A program made the position numbers and the translations under genes. DNA of 64,000 bases, taken from NCBI GenBank assembly GCA_963788185.1, contig CAWBGE010000017.1, positions 372,001-436,000 of the forward strand, in the 5' to 3' direction. Shown here one piece after another: positions 25,413 through 33,466 of this stretch. Origin of the DNA: CAIWHR01 sp963788185. Lineage in GTDB: Bacteria; Pseudomonadota; Gammaproteobacteria; Burkholderiales; Casimicrobiaceae. The number at the start of each line of letters is the position of its first letter. Position 1 is the stretch's first letter. The notes beneath the pieces are model-generated. The model ran no database searches. It was not told where the DNA came from and was given only the letters and a program-made list of their open reading frames with translations.

Positions 25413-26514
25413 TCTTCTTGGGGGCCTCGCGTGGCTGCTCGCCGTCGGCAGCGGGTGGGCCGTAGCGCAGTCCAGCCTGCCGGTCGACAGCATTCGGCTG
25501 CCACCCGGATTCTCGATCAGCGTCGTCGCGCGCGTGCCCAATGCGCGGGCGATGACCTGGGGCAGCGAAGGCACGCTGTTCGTCGGCACCGCGCGTGAAG
25601 GTCGGGTTTTTGCCGTGCGCATCGCCGCCGATGGCGACCCGGCGCGCGCCCGCGTGCTGCCGATCGCCACGGGTCTGCGCGAGCCGGCAGGGGTCGCGTT
25701 TCGCGACGGCGCGCTGTACGTCTCGGCGATCGATCGCATCCTGCGTTTCGACGCTATCGAGCGGCGACTCGAAGCTCCGCCGCCACCGGTCGTGGTGACC
25801 GATCGGCTGCCGCGCGACGGCCATCACGGCCGCCGCTTCATCGGCTTTGGTCCGGACGGGAAGCTGTACGTGCCGGTCGGCGCGCCGTGCAATGTCTGCG
25901 ATCGAGACGGCGATGGTTACGCGCGCATCCTGCGGATGAACGCCGATGGCAGCGGTGTCGAGACCTTCGCCCGGGGGGTGCGCAACACCGTCGGCTTCGA
26001 CTGGCATCCGCTGTCGAAGGAGCTCTGGTTCACCGACAACGGCCGCGATTGGCTGGGCGACGATTCGCCCCCCTGCGAACTCAACCGCGCGCCGCGCGCG
26101 GGCCTGCACTTCGGCTTTCCGTACTGCCATGGCGGGTCGATCGCAGATCCCGAATTCGGCGCCCGCCGCGCCTGCGCCGAGTTCACGGCGCCGGCCCGGA
26201 ATCTCGGACCGCATGTCGCGCCGCTGGGCATGCGTTTCTATACGGGCACGCAGTTTCCGGCGGCGTATCGCAACCAGGTGTTCATCGCCGAGCACGGCTC
26301 ATGGAATCGAAGTTCGAAGATCGGGTATCGGATCACGCTGGTCAGGCTGGACGATGCCGGCAAGGCCATCGCTTACGAGCCCTTCGCCGAAGGCTGGCTG
26401 CGCGACGGAGAGGTGTGGGGGCGGCCGGCCGACGTATTGGTCGCGCCCGACGGCTCGCTGCTGGTGGCCGACGATCATGCCGGCGCCATCTACCGGATCA
26501 GCTATCGCGGGTGA
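25390..26514 (+). CDS. PQQ-dependent sugar dehydrogenase (sorbosone/glucose dehydrogenase-like), exported
   Basis: The 374-residue protein begins with a signal peptide (LVRNLLGGLAWLLAVGSGWAVAQ), followed by a beta-propeller typical of soluble PQQ aldose/sorbosone dehydrogenases: LPPGFSISVVARVPNARAM, RDGHHGRRFIGFGPDGKLYVPVG with the catalytic His, RMNADGSGVETFARGVRN and VFIAEHGSWNRS. It should oxidise a sugar or alcohol in the periplasm. Cysteine pairs (CNVCDRDGDG; YCHGG) suggest disulfides. It overlaps the preceding phosphatase gene by 23 bp. The family often lacks proven activity, so substrate and PQQ use are inferred. Confidence 0.85.
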   Translation: MRPCLVRNLLGGLAWLLAVGSGWAVAQSSLPVDSIRLPPGFSISVVARVPNARAMTWGSEGTLFVGTAREGRVFAVRIAADGDPARARVLPIATGLREPAGVAFRDGALYVSAIDRILRFDAIERRLEAPPPPVVVTDRLPRDGHHGRRFIGFGPDGKLYVPVGAPCNVCDRDGDGYARILRMNADGSGVETFARGVRNTVGFDWHPLSKELWFTDNGRDWLGDDSPPCELNRAPRAGLHFGFPYCHGGSIADPEFGARRACAEFTAPARNLGPHVAPLGMRFYTGTQFPAAYRNQVFIAEHGSWNRSSKIGYRITLVRLDDAGKAIAYEPFAEGWLRDGEVWGRPADVLVAPDGSLLVADDHAGAIYRISYRG

Positions 26515-26693
26515 TGCGGGTAAAGGTAAAGGTGGCTGGCGCGCCTGCCGTCGCGGTTGCGTTATGCTTCGAAGGTCTTTCCACGCGTCAAGTCATACGC
26601 ACCGCGCGCCGACGAGAACACGCTGGCGTCGCAGTTCAGGCCGGCAGCGACGAAGTAGCGACCCAAGCCTCACTTCGAAAGGAAGCGCAGCTC

Positions 26694-28163
26694 ATGAATG
26701 CGCCCCACGGATTCACGCCGGTCACCACGCCGGCGCAGCACTTCATCGCCAACCAGTGGGTGGCGCCGGCCACCGGCGCCACGCTGCCGATGATCGACCC
26801 TGCCGACGGGGAGGCGTTCGCCGCGATCGCCTTCGGCACCGCCGAGGATATCGATCGCGCGGTGAAGGCCGCGCGCCACGCACGCGATGGCGTCTGGGGA
26901 AAGCTTGCGCCGGTGGAAAAGGGCCGGCTGCTGGCCAGGCTTTCGCGCGCGATCGTCGATCACTCGGAAGAGCTCGCGCTGCTCGAGGCGCGCGATTGCG
27001 GCAAGCCGATGAGGCAGGCGCGGGCCGACGTCACCGCCTGCGCGCGCTATTTCGAATTCTACGGCGGCGCCTGCGACAAGTTCCATGGCGAGACGATTCC
27101 CTATCCGCAGGGCTACACGGTGCTGACCTGGCGCGAGCCGCACGGCGTCACCGGCCACATCATTCCCTGGAACTACCCGCTGCAGATTTTCGGTCGTTCG
27201 GTCGGCGCATCGCTTGCCGCGGGCAACGCCTGCGTGGTCAAGCCGGCCGAGGATGCCTGCCTGTCGCTGCTGCGGCTGGCCGAACTCGCCGCCGGCGTGG
27301 GATTTCCCGAAGGCGCGATCAACATCGTCACCGGACTCGGGCGCGAGGCGGGCGCCGCGCTGGCGGCGCACCCCGGGATCGAGCACATCTCGTTCACCGG
27401 CTCGCCGCCGACTGGCGCCGGCGTCGCGGGCGAAGCCGCCAGGCGACATTGTCCGGTGACGCTCGAACTCGGCGGCAAGGGGCCGCAGATCGTGTTCGCC
27501 GATGCGGATCTCGATGCCGCGCTGCCGGTGCTGGTCAACGCAATCGTGCAGAACGCCGGCCAGACCTGCTCGGCGGGCAGCCGGCTGCTCGTGGAGCGAA
27601 GCCGCTACGAGGAAGTGCTCGAACGCCTGGGCGCGCGCTTCGCGGCGCTGAAGGTCGGCCCGCCGCTGGTCGATCTCGACTGCGGACCGCTGATCCGTGC
27701 GTCGCAGCGGGAACGCGTGCTGGATTTCCTCGCGGAGGCCGAGCGCGACGGCATCGGCGTCGTCGGCAGGGGTTCGATCGTGCCGGAGGCACGGGCCACC
27801 GGCTATTACGTCGAGCCGCACCTGCTGCGCGACGTGCCCGTCGGCTGCCGGCTGGGTTGCGAGGAAGTCTTCGGTCCGGTGCTGGCCGCGATGCCCTTCG
27901 CCGACGAGGCCGATGCGGCGCGCATCGCCAATGCGACCGAGTTCGGCCTGGTTGCCGGTGTGTGGACGCGCGATGGCGGACGGCAACTGCGGATGGCGCG
28001 CGCGATCCGGAGCGGGCAGGTCTTCATCAACAACTACGGCGCCGGCGGCGGGGTCGAGTTGCCGTTCGGCGGCGTCAAGTCGTCGGGGTACGGCCGCGAA
28101 AAGGGCTTCGAGGCGCTCTACGGCTTCACGACGCTGAAGACGGTCGTGCTGCAGCACGGCTGA
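26694..28163 (+). CDS. NAD(P)-dependent aldehyde dehydrogenase
   Basis: The 489-residue protein is a full-length ALDH-superfamily enzyme with the structural Asn in PWNYPL (N160), the general-base glutamate in TLELGGKGPQ (E258) and the nucleophile cysteine in NAGQTCSAGSR (C292), plus the cofactor-binding SFTGSPPTG. It oxidises aldehydes to acids in the cytoplasm. AAAGGAAG lies before ATG 26694. The gene is followed after 66 bp by an SDR gene on the same strand, and the SDR runs into a CoA-transferase gene on the other strand, so an alcohol/aldehyde-to-acyl-CoA pathway is possible. Substrate unknown. Confidence 0.92.
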   Translation: MNAPHGFTPVTTPAQHFIANQWVAPATGATLPMIDPADGEAFAAIAFGTAEDIDRAVKAARHARDGVWGKLAPVEKGRLLARLSRAIVDHSEELALLEARDCGKPMRQARADVTACARYFEFYGGACDKFHGETIPYPQGYTVLTWREPHGVTGHIIPWNYPLQIFGRSVGASLAAGNACVVKPAEDACLSLLRLAELAAGVGFPEGAINIVTGLGREAGAALAAHPGIEHISFTGSPPTGAGVAGEAARRHCPVTLELGGKGPQIVFADADLDAALPVLVNAIVQNAGQTCSAGSRLLVERSRYEEVLERLGARFAALKVGPPLVDLDCGPLIRASQRERVLDFLAEAERDGIGVVGRGSIVPEARATGYYVEPHLLRDVPVGCRLGCEEVFGPVLAAMPFADEADAARIANATEFGLVAGVWTRDGGRQLRMARAIRSGQVFINNYGAGGGVELPFGGVKSSGYGREKGFEALYGFTTLKTVVLQHG

Positions 28164-28229
28164 CGGCGGACGCACAAGCGAATGCCGGTTCGCAGCCGGG
28201 TCAATCGAACAACAACGGGAGGGAATGCC

Positions 28230-28985
28230 ATGAGGCTGCAGGGAAAGATCGCCATCGTCACCGGCGCGGGATCGGGATTCGGAGAAGGCATCGCCAAGCG
28301 CTACGCGCAGGAAGGCGCGAAGGTCGTCGTCAACGACATCGACGCAGCCGGCGGCGAGCGGGTGGTGCGCGAGATCGACGCCAGCGGCGGGCAGGCGAAG
28401 TTCTGTCTCGGCGACGTGTCGAAGGATGCCGACGTGGCGCATCTCGTCGCGTTCGCACTGGCGGGATTCGGCGGGCTCGACATCGTCGTCAACAATGCGG
28501 GTGTCACGCACAAGAACCAGTCGATGCTCGACGTGTCCGAGGACGAGTTCGACCGCATCTATCGGGTCAACGTCAAGAGCCTGTTCCTCACCTCGCGACA
28601 TGCGGTGCCGCATTTCCGCCGGCAGAAGCATGGCGTCTTCATCACCATCGCGTCGACCGCGGGCATTCGTCCCCGCCCCGGCCTCACCTGGTACAACGGC
28701 AGCAAGGGCGCGGCGATCACGACGTCGAAATCGATGGCCGCGGAATTGGCGCCCGACAACATCCGCGTCAACATCATCAATCCGGTGGCGGGCGAGACCG
28801 CGATGCTCCCGCAGTTCATGGGCAAGGACACGCCGGAAATGCGCGCCAAGTTCGTCGCGTCGATTCCGCTGGGCCGGCTGTCGTTGCCTTCGGACATCGC
28901 GACCGCCGCGGTCTTCTTCGCCGCCGACGAGGCGGCGTTCATCACCGGCACCTGCATGGAGGTCGACGGCGGGCGGTGTGTCTAA
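28230..28985 (+). CDS. Short-chain dehydrogenase/reductase
   Basis: This 251-residue classical SDR carries the nucleotide-binding TGAGSGFGEG (residues 11-20), NNAG (88-91), and the catalytic set S142, Y155 and K159 (WYNGSKGA). The C-terminal GTCMEVDGGRCV is typical. A GGGAGGGA ribosome site precedes the ATG. It probably interconverts an alcohol or 3-hydroxyacyl substrate, working with the aldehyde dehydrogenase just upstream. The stop overlaps the convergent CoA-transferase gene by 4 bp. Confidence 0.93.
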   Translation: MRLQGKIAIVTGAGSGFGEGIAKRYAQEGAKVVVNDIDAAGGERVVREIDASGGQAKFCLGDVSKDADVAHLVAFALAGFGGLDIVVNNAGVTHKNQSMLDVSEDEFDRIYRVNVKSLFLTSRHAVPHFRRQKHGVFITIASTAGIRPRPGLTWYNGSKGAAITTSKSMAAELAPDNIRVNIINPVAGETAMLPQFMGKDTPEMRAKFVASIPLGRLSLPSDIATAAVFFAADEAAFITGTCMEVDGGRCV

Positions 28986-30196
28986 CCGATGACGTCTCGC
29001 GCCCGCAGTCCCGCGAGCGCGGCGGCATCGAAGCCCAGCGCGCCGATGACGCGATCGGTGTGCTCGCCCAGGCGCGGCCCGCCGCCTTCGAAATCCCCCG
29101 GCGTCGCCGAGAGTCGCGGCACGACACCGGGCACTTGCAGCATGCTGCCGTCGGCGAGCGCGATCGAGCGAATCATCTCGCGCGCGGCGTAGTGCGGGTC
29201 GGCGACGATGTCGGCGATCGAGTAGATCCTGGATGCCGGCACTTCGGCCGCTTCCATCGCAGCGAGGATGTCCGCCGGCGACCGCGTGCGCGTCCAGGCG
29301 TCGATTTCGGCGTCGAGCCACGCCTGCCGCGCGGCCCGACCGTCGTTGTGGGCGAGCGACGTGTCGGCCAGGAGATCGGCCCGGTCCATCGCGGCGCACA
29401 GGCGGCGGAAGATCGAATCGGCGTTGGCGGCGATAAGCACGAAGCTGCCGTCGTCGCACTGGTACGCCGACGTCGGCGCGATGCCCGGCAGGAACGACCC
29501 GGTGCGCTCCCTGACGGCGCCGAAGCGGTCGAACTCGGGCAGCATCGACTCCATCACCGAGAACACCGCCTCGTAGAGCGCCACGTCGACGACCTGGCCG
29601 CGGCCGGTGGACTGGCGTGCCTGCAGCGCCATCATGGCGCCGATGACCCCGTACAGCGCCGACAGCGTGTCGCCGATGGAAACGCCGACGCGCGACGGCG
29701 GGCGGTCCGGCGTGCCGGTGACGTGGCGCAGGCCGCCCACCGCTTCGCCGATGACGCCGAAGCCGGGGCGCTCGCGATAGGGTCCGGTCTGGCCATAGCC
29801 GGAGATGCGGACCATGACGAGTCCGGGATTCGCCTGCGATAGCGCGTCGTAACCCATCCCCCAGCCTTCCATCGTGCCGGGGCGGAAATTCTCGACCACG
29901 ATGTCGGCCCTGGCCGCCAGCTGACGTGCGATCGCCTGGCCCTCGGGCTGACGCAGGTCGAGCGCGACCGACTGCTTGCCCCGCGACTGCACGTGCCACC
30001 ACAGCGAGGTGTCGTTCTCGAGATAGCGCCAGCGGCGCAGCGGATCGCCCACGCCCGGCGGCTCGATCTTGATCACCTCGGCGCCGAATTCGGCGAAGAT
30101 CCGTGTGCAGAATGGCCCCGCGATCAGCTGCCCCAGCTCCAGGACCTTGATGCCTGCGAGCGGGCGCGCAGCGGGGGCAGGGCTGCGAACGTTCAC
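28982..30196 (-). CDS. CaiB/BaiF family III CoA-transferase
   Basis: The 404-residue protein has the family III start PLAGIKVLELGQLIAGPFCTRIFAEFGAEVIKIEPPGVGDPLRRW and ENFRPGTMEGWGMGYD, which holds the usual catalytic-region Asp/Gly pattern. It transfers CoA between carboxylic acids. Its GTG start lies 4 bp after the stop of the TRAP large-subunit gene with no ribosome site of its own, so translation likely depends on the transporter gene. This suggests it activates the acid imported by that TRAP system. Confidence 0.9.
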   Translation of the reverse strand: MNVRSPAPAARPLAGIKVLELGQLIAGPFCTRIFAEFGAEVIKIEPPGVGDPLRRWRYLENDTSLWWHVQSRGKQSVALDLRQPEGQAIARQLAARADIVVENFRPGTMEGWGMGYDALSQANPGLVMVRISGYGQTGPYRERPGFGVIGEAVGGLRHVTGTPDRPPSRVGVSIGDTLSALYGVIGAMMALQARQSTGRGQVVDVALYEAVFSVMESMLPEFDRFGAVRERTGSFLPGIAPTSAYQCDDGSFVLIAANADSIFRRLCAAMDRADLLADTSLAHNDGRAARQAWLDAEIDAWTRTRSPADILAAMEAAEVPASRIYSIADIVADPHYAAREMIRSIALADGSMLQVPGVVPRLSATPGDFEGGGPRLGEHTDRVIGALGFDAAALAGLRARDVIG

Positions 30197-30200
30197 GACA

Positions 30201-31475
30201 CTATTTCGCGTAGACGAGGTCGCGCAGGCCGATGGATATCCACGGCACGTAGGTGATGATCAGCAGGCAGCACAGGATGACCAGCACGAAAGGCAGCAGC
30301 CGCGCGATGATCTTGTCGACCGATATTCGCGCCACCGTGCAGGCAGCGAAGAGGTTGACGCCGAACGGCGGCGTGATCATGCCCAGCGCGAGATTCACCA
30401 CCATGACGACGCCGAAATGCACAGGGTCGACGCCGAAATGCTGCGCCACGGGGGCGAGGATCGGCGCCAGCACGATGATCGACGCCGAGGTCTCGATGAA
30501 CATGCCGATGAGGAACAGCGCGGCATTGACGCCGATCAGGAACAACGCCGGCGTCTGCAGCCACTCGACCAGGAACGCCCCGATCTTGTCGGGGATGCCG
30601 GCGCGGGTGATGAGAAAGCTGAACAGCCCGGCATTGGCGATGATGAACATGATCACCGCCGAGGATACGACGCTCCGCTGGAAGATGCGCGGCAGGTCGG
30701 CGACCTTTGTCTCGCGATAGACGCCCACGCCGACGATCAGCGCGTAGAACACCGCCACCACCGACGCCTCGGTCGGCGTGAAGATGCCACCGTAGATGCC
30801 GCCCAGGATGATCACCGGCATCAGCAGCGCCAGCGCCGCGCGCTTGGTTGCGGTACCGACGGCAAGCCGGCCCTCGTGGTCCTTCTTGCCATAGCCCTTC
30901 CAGCGGGCGTAGAGGACGACGAAGATCATCAGCACGCCGCCGATGAGGAGGCCGGGACCGAAGCCGGCGATGAAGAGTTCGCCGATCGAGACTTCGGCCG
31001 ACACGCCGTAGAGGATCATCGGGATCGACGGCGGGATGACGACGCCGAGTTCCGCCGAGGTAGCCTGCAACGCGGCGGCAAAGGTGGTCGGGTAGCCGTG
31101 TTTGATCAGCGCCGGGATCAGGATGGCGCCGATGGCGAAGGTGGTGGCGACGCTCGAACCCGACACCGCGGCGAAGATCATGCAGGTGAGCACGCAGGTG
31201 GCGGCGAGGCCGCCCTGCACGCCGCCGACCAGCGACTTGGCGAACTCCACCAGCCGGGCGGAAATACCGCCGGTCTCCATCAGGTTGCCGGCGAGGATGA
31301 AGAACGGAATCGCCGCCAGTGGAAACTTGTTGATTGCGCCGAACATCTCCTTGACGATGGTCAGCAGGTTCACGTTCGTGTCCCAGGCGCCGATGATCGA
31401 GGCGAGCCCAATCGAAACGGCGACGGAGATGCTGAGCGCAAAGCACAGCACCATGGTCAACATCATCGATGTCAT
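30201..31475 (-). CDS. TRAP transporter large membrane subunit (DctM)
   Basis: The 424-residue protein has about a dozen hydrophobic segments and DctM signatures: FPLAAIPFFILAGNLMETGGIS, FAAVSGSSVATTFAIGAILIPAL and VIPPSIPMILYGVSAEVSIGELFIAGFGPGLL. It is the ion-coupled channel of a tripartite periplasmic carboxylate importer. It lies 9 bp after the small subunit gene and 4 bp before a CoA-transferase gene. The partner binding protein is encoded upstream on the same strand (32173-33162). Confidence 0.94.
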   Translation of the reverse strand: MTSMMLTMVLCFALSISVAVSIGLASIIGAWDTNVNLLTIVKEMFGAINKFPLAAIPFFILAGNLMETGGISARLVEFAKSLVGGVQGGLAATCVLTCMIFAAVSGSSVATTFAIGAILIPALIKHGYPTTFAAALQATSAELGVVIPPSIPMILYGVSAEVSIGELFIAGFGPGLLIGGVLMIFVVLYARWKGYGKKDHEGRLAVGTATKRAALALLMPVIILGGIYGGIFTPTEASVVAVFYALIVGVGVYRETKVADLPRIFQRSVVSSAVIMFIIANAGLFSFLITRAGIPDKIGAFLVEWLQTPALFLIGVNAALFLIGMFIETSASIIVLAPILAPVAQHFGVDPVHFGVVMVVNLALGMITPPFGVNLFAACTVARISVDKIIARLLPFVLVILCCLLIITYVPWISIGLRDLVYAK

Positions 31476-31484
31476 GGCGAGGCC

Positions 31485-31979
31485 CTACCGCGCGGTGTCG
31501 AGTTCGTGGCGGCGCGGATCGATGAGGCAGCCGATCACGCCGAAGATGCAGAACACCGCGCCCACCGGAATCGCGAGGTACGCCCAGGTCATCGAGAACG
31601 ACTCGACGCCGCTGATCGTCTGCACGCGCGCGCGGTAAGCGTAGTCGAAGCCGTAGCGGATCATGAAGCCGATGAGGATCAGCGCGGCGATGGCAACCAC
31701 CCAGTCGAGGATGCGCTTGCCGATCGGCGGAGCGAGGCGGTGGGCGACGTCGACGCAGACCATCGCGCCCTGCCGGAACGCGGTCGGCACGCCGAGGAAC
31801 ACCATCCAGATCAGCGAAAAGCGGGTCAGCACCTCCGACCATTCGGCGGGCTGCTGGAAGACGAAACGGGCCAGGATCTGATACATGCCGAGGCAGACCG
31901 CGATGACCATCATCACGCAGGCAGCTTGCAGCGAGAACGCCGTCAGCCTGCGCTCCAGGTTCAAAAACGCGTTGCGCAA
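31485..31979 (-). CDS. TRAP transporter small membrane subunit (DctQ)
   Basis: This roughly 164-residue protein has four membrane helices and the DctQ core QILARFVFQQPAEWSEVLTRFSLIWMVFLGVPTAFRQGAMVCVD. The TTG at 31979 is chosen as start because AGGAG (31989-31985) sits five bases before it; the frame continues to a GTG at 32003 that would swallow this ribosome site. It interacts with the DctM subunit encoded next. A terminator stands between it and the binding-protein gene upstream. Confidence 0.88.
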   Translation of the reverse strand: MRNAFLNLERRLTAFSLQAACVMMVIAVCLGMYQILARFVFQQPAEWSEVLTRFSLIWMVFLGVPTAFRQGAMVCVDVAHRLAPPIGKRILDWVVAIAALILIGFMIRYGFDYAYRARVQTISGVESFSMTWAYLAIPVGAVFCIFGVIGCLIDPRRHELDTAR

Positions 31980-32125
31980 GATCTCTCCTTCCAGTCTGGC
32001 CACTGCTGCCGCGGCAGGTCCGCCATGCCCACGGCAACGCAGGGGGCAAGTATACCTGTTGCCACATTGCGTTCAGGCGCAGTTCGTGCTGGGCGAGCGG
32101 CGTGGCATTCGGCCGTGTTACCCGC

Positions 32126-32153
32126 AAAAAAAGCCCGCCGATGTCGGCGGGCT
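32126..32153 (-). terminator. Intrinsic terminator between TRAP binding-protein and membrane-subunit genes
   Basis: Arms of 10 bp, AGCCCGCCGA (32132-32141) and TCGGCGGGCT (32144-32153) on the plus strand, are followed on the minus strand by seven T residues (32132-32126). It lies 20 bp after the stop of the binding protein gene and should let that gene be expressed more than the membrane subunits. Confidence 0.85.
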
Positions 32154-32172
32154 CGATGGGTCGTGCTGCGCG

Positions 32173-33162
32173 TTACTTGTAGTTGCGGATCTTGTCGATG
32201 TTGGCCTGGCCGAACTTCTTGCCGAAGTCGGCGTAGGTCGGTCCGAGCGTCGTCTGGAACTTGCCCTTGTCGAGCGTCTCGACGACGTTCATGCCCTTCG
32301 AGCGCAGATCGGTGACGGCCTTCTTCTCGTCGTCGTCGACGCGCCCGCGGTTGGCCTTGACGGCTTCCTTTGCGGCCTCGCTGAACGCCTTCTTGTCGTC
32401 GGCCGAGAGCTTGTCCCACTGCGCCTTGTTCATCAGCAGCAGCGCCGGCGAATAGACGTGGCCGGTCAGCGACAGATACTTCTGGACCTGCTCGAACTTG
32501 GCGGCGGTGATCACCGACAGCGGGTTTTCCTGGCCGTCGACGGTGCCTTGCTGCAGCGCGGTGAACACTTCGGGGAACGCCATCGGCGTCGGGATGATCC
32601 CCAGCGCCTTGTACGCCTGGATGTGGACCGGGTTCTCCATCGTCCGCATCTTCAGGCCCTTGAGGTCGTCGGGCGCGTTGACGGCGCGCTTGTTGTTGGT
32701 CATGTGGCGGAAGCCGTTCTCGCCCCAGGCCAGCGCGACGATGCCTTTGGAGGGGAACTTGCCCAGCAACTCCTGGCCGATCGGGCCGTCGAGCGTCGTG
32801 CGCGCGTGGTTGTAGTCGCGGAACAGGAACGGGATGTCGAGGATCGCGACTTCGGGCACGAAATTCGGCACCGGGCCCGTCGACGTGAACGTGAGTTCCT
32901 GGGTGCCGAGCTGCACCGCCTCGACCGATTCGCGCTCGCCGCCCAGCGAACCGGAGTAGAACGGCTGGATCTTGTAGCGCCCGCTGGTGCGCTTTTCCAC
33001 TTCCTTGGCAAACGTGTCGATGGCCACACCCTGGTGCGAATTCTGGGCGATCGAGATGTTGATCTTCATGTTCGTCTGCGCGAGCGCGGACGTTGCCGGC
33101 AGGAGCGCCAGCGTTGCACCGACGGCGGCCGTCAGTGCCAGGAACAGGCGGGAATTGCGCAT
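32173..33162 (-). CDS. TRAP transporter solute-binding protein (DctP)
   Basis: The 329-residue protein starts with a signal peptide (LALTAAVGATLALLPATSALAQ) and follows the DctP fold: MKINISIAQNSHQGVAIDTFAKEVEKRTSGRYKIQPFYSGSLG, LKGLKMRTMENPVHIQAYKALGIIPTPM with the ligand-gripping Arg, and FPEVFTALQQGTVDGQENPLS. It binds a carboxylate in the periplasm and hands it to DctQM. The gene is first in its transcription unit, and a terminator follows. The close link to a CoA-transferase suggests an organic acid. Ligand unknown. Confidence 0.93.
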   Translation of the reverse strand: MRNSRLFLALTAAVGATLALLPATSALAQTNMKINISIAQNSHQGVAIDTFAKEVEKRTSGRYKIQPFYSGSLGGERESVEAVQLGTQELTFTSTGPVPNFVPEVAILDIPFLFRDYNHARTTLDGPIGQELLGKFPSKGIVALAWGENGFRHMTNNKRAVNAPDDLKGLKMRTMENPVHIQAYKALGIIPTPMAFPEVFTALQQGTVDGQENPLSVITAAKFEQVQKYLSLTGHVYSPALLLMNKAQWDKLSADDKKAFSEAAKEAVKANRGRVDDDEKKAVTDLRSKGMNVVETLDKGKFQTTLGPTYADFGKKFGQANIDKIRNYK

Positions 33163-33466
33163 GCTGTTTTTTCTCCTCGAGGGTCCAGGGTCGCTTGGCG
33201 CCGGAAAGGCGTGCCACCCTGCTGGGCCGCAATTCTAAGGAACTGGGGGCGCGCTGTATAGCCCGGTTCCGTTCAGCGTGCGCGGCGAGGCGCGACGGCG
33301 CGCCGAAGGGAAGGAACCGAGCGGCAACCGTGCTGGCGACCGTCACCATGGCGAAAGGGCGGCATTATCGACGCCGCCGCCGGTCCGCAGTGTGGAATAA
33401 TCACTTTCCTGGCTGCCGTCCTGCCGAAACTGCGGAGTTTCCGCGTCGCGAACCGCCCTGCCGCGC
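33163..33466. other. 304-bp divergent region between dctP and glcD
   Basis: For glcD, an extended -10, TGG-AATAAT (33393-33401), gives a start near 33408. Downstream of it, GAAACT (33426-33431) and AGTTTC (33436-33441) form a dyad around GCGG, a possible operator or leader hairpin before the glcD ATG. For dctP only a weak reverse TATACA (33260-33255) was seen. No other structure is recognised. Confidence 0.45.

Noticed and set aside
26670..30002. 1110-codon open frame on the minus strand over the aldehyde dehydrogenase and SDR genes
   Set aside because: It is a codon-bias shadow of genes on the other strand; the part beyond 28982 overlaps the real CoA-transferase in a different frame.
30069..32315. 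748-codon plus-strand frame over the TRAP genes, rich in Asp, His and Arg
   Set aside because: It is an antisense composition artefact of the real DctM/DctQ genes, whose membrane segments are clear.
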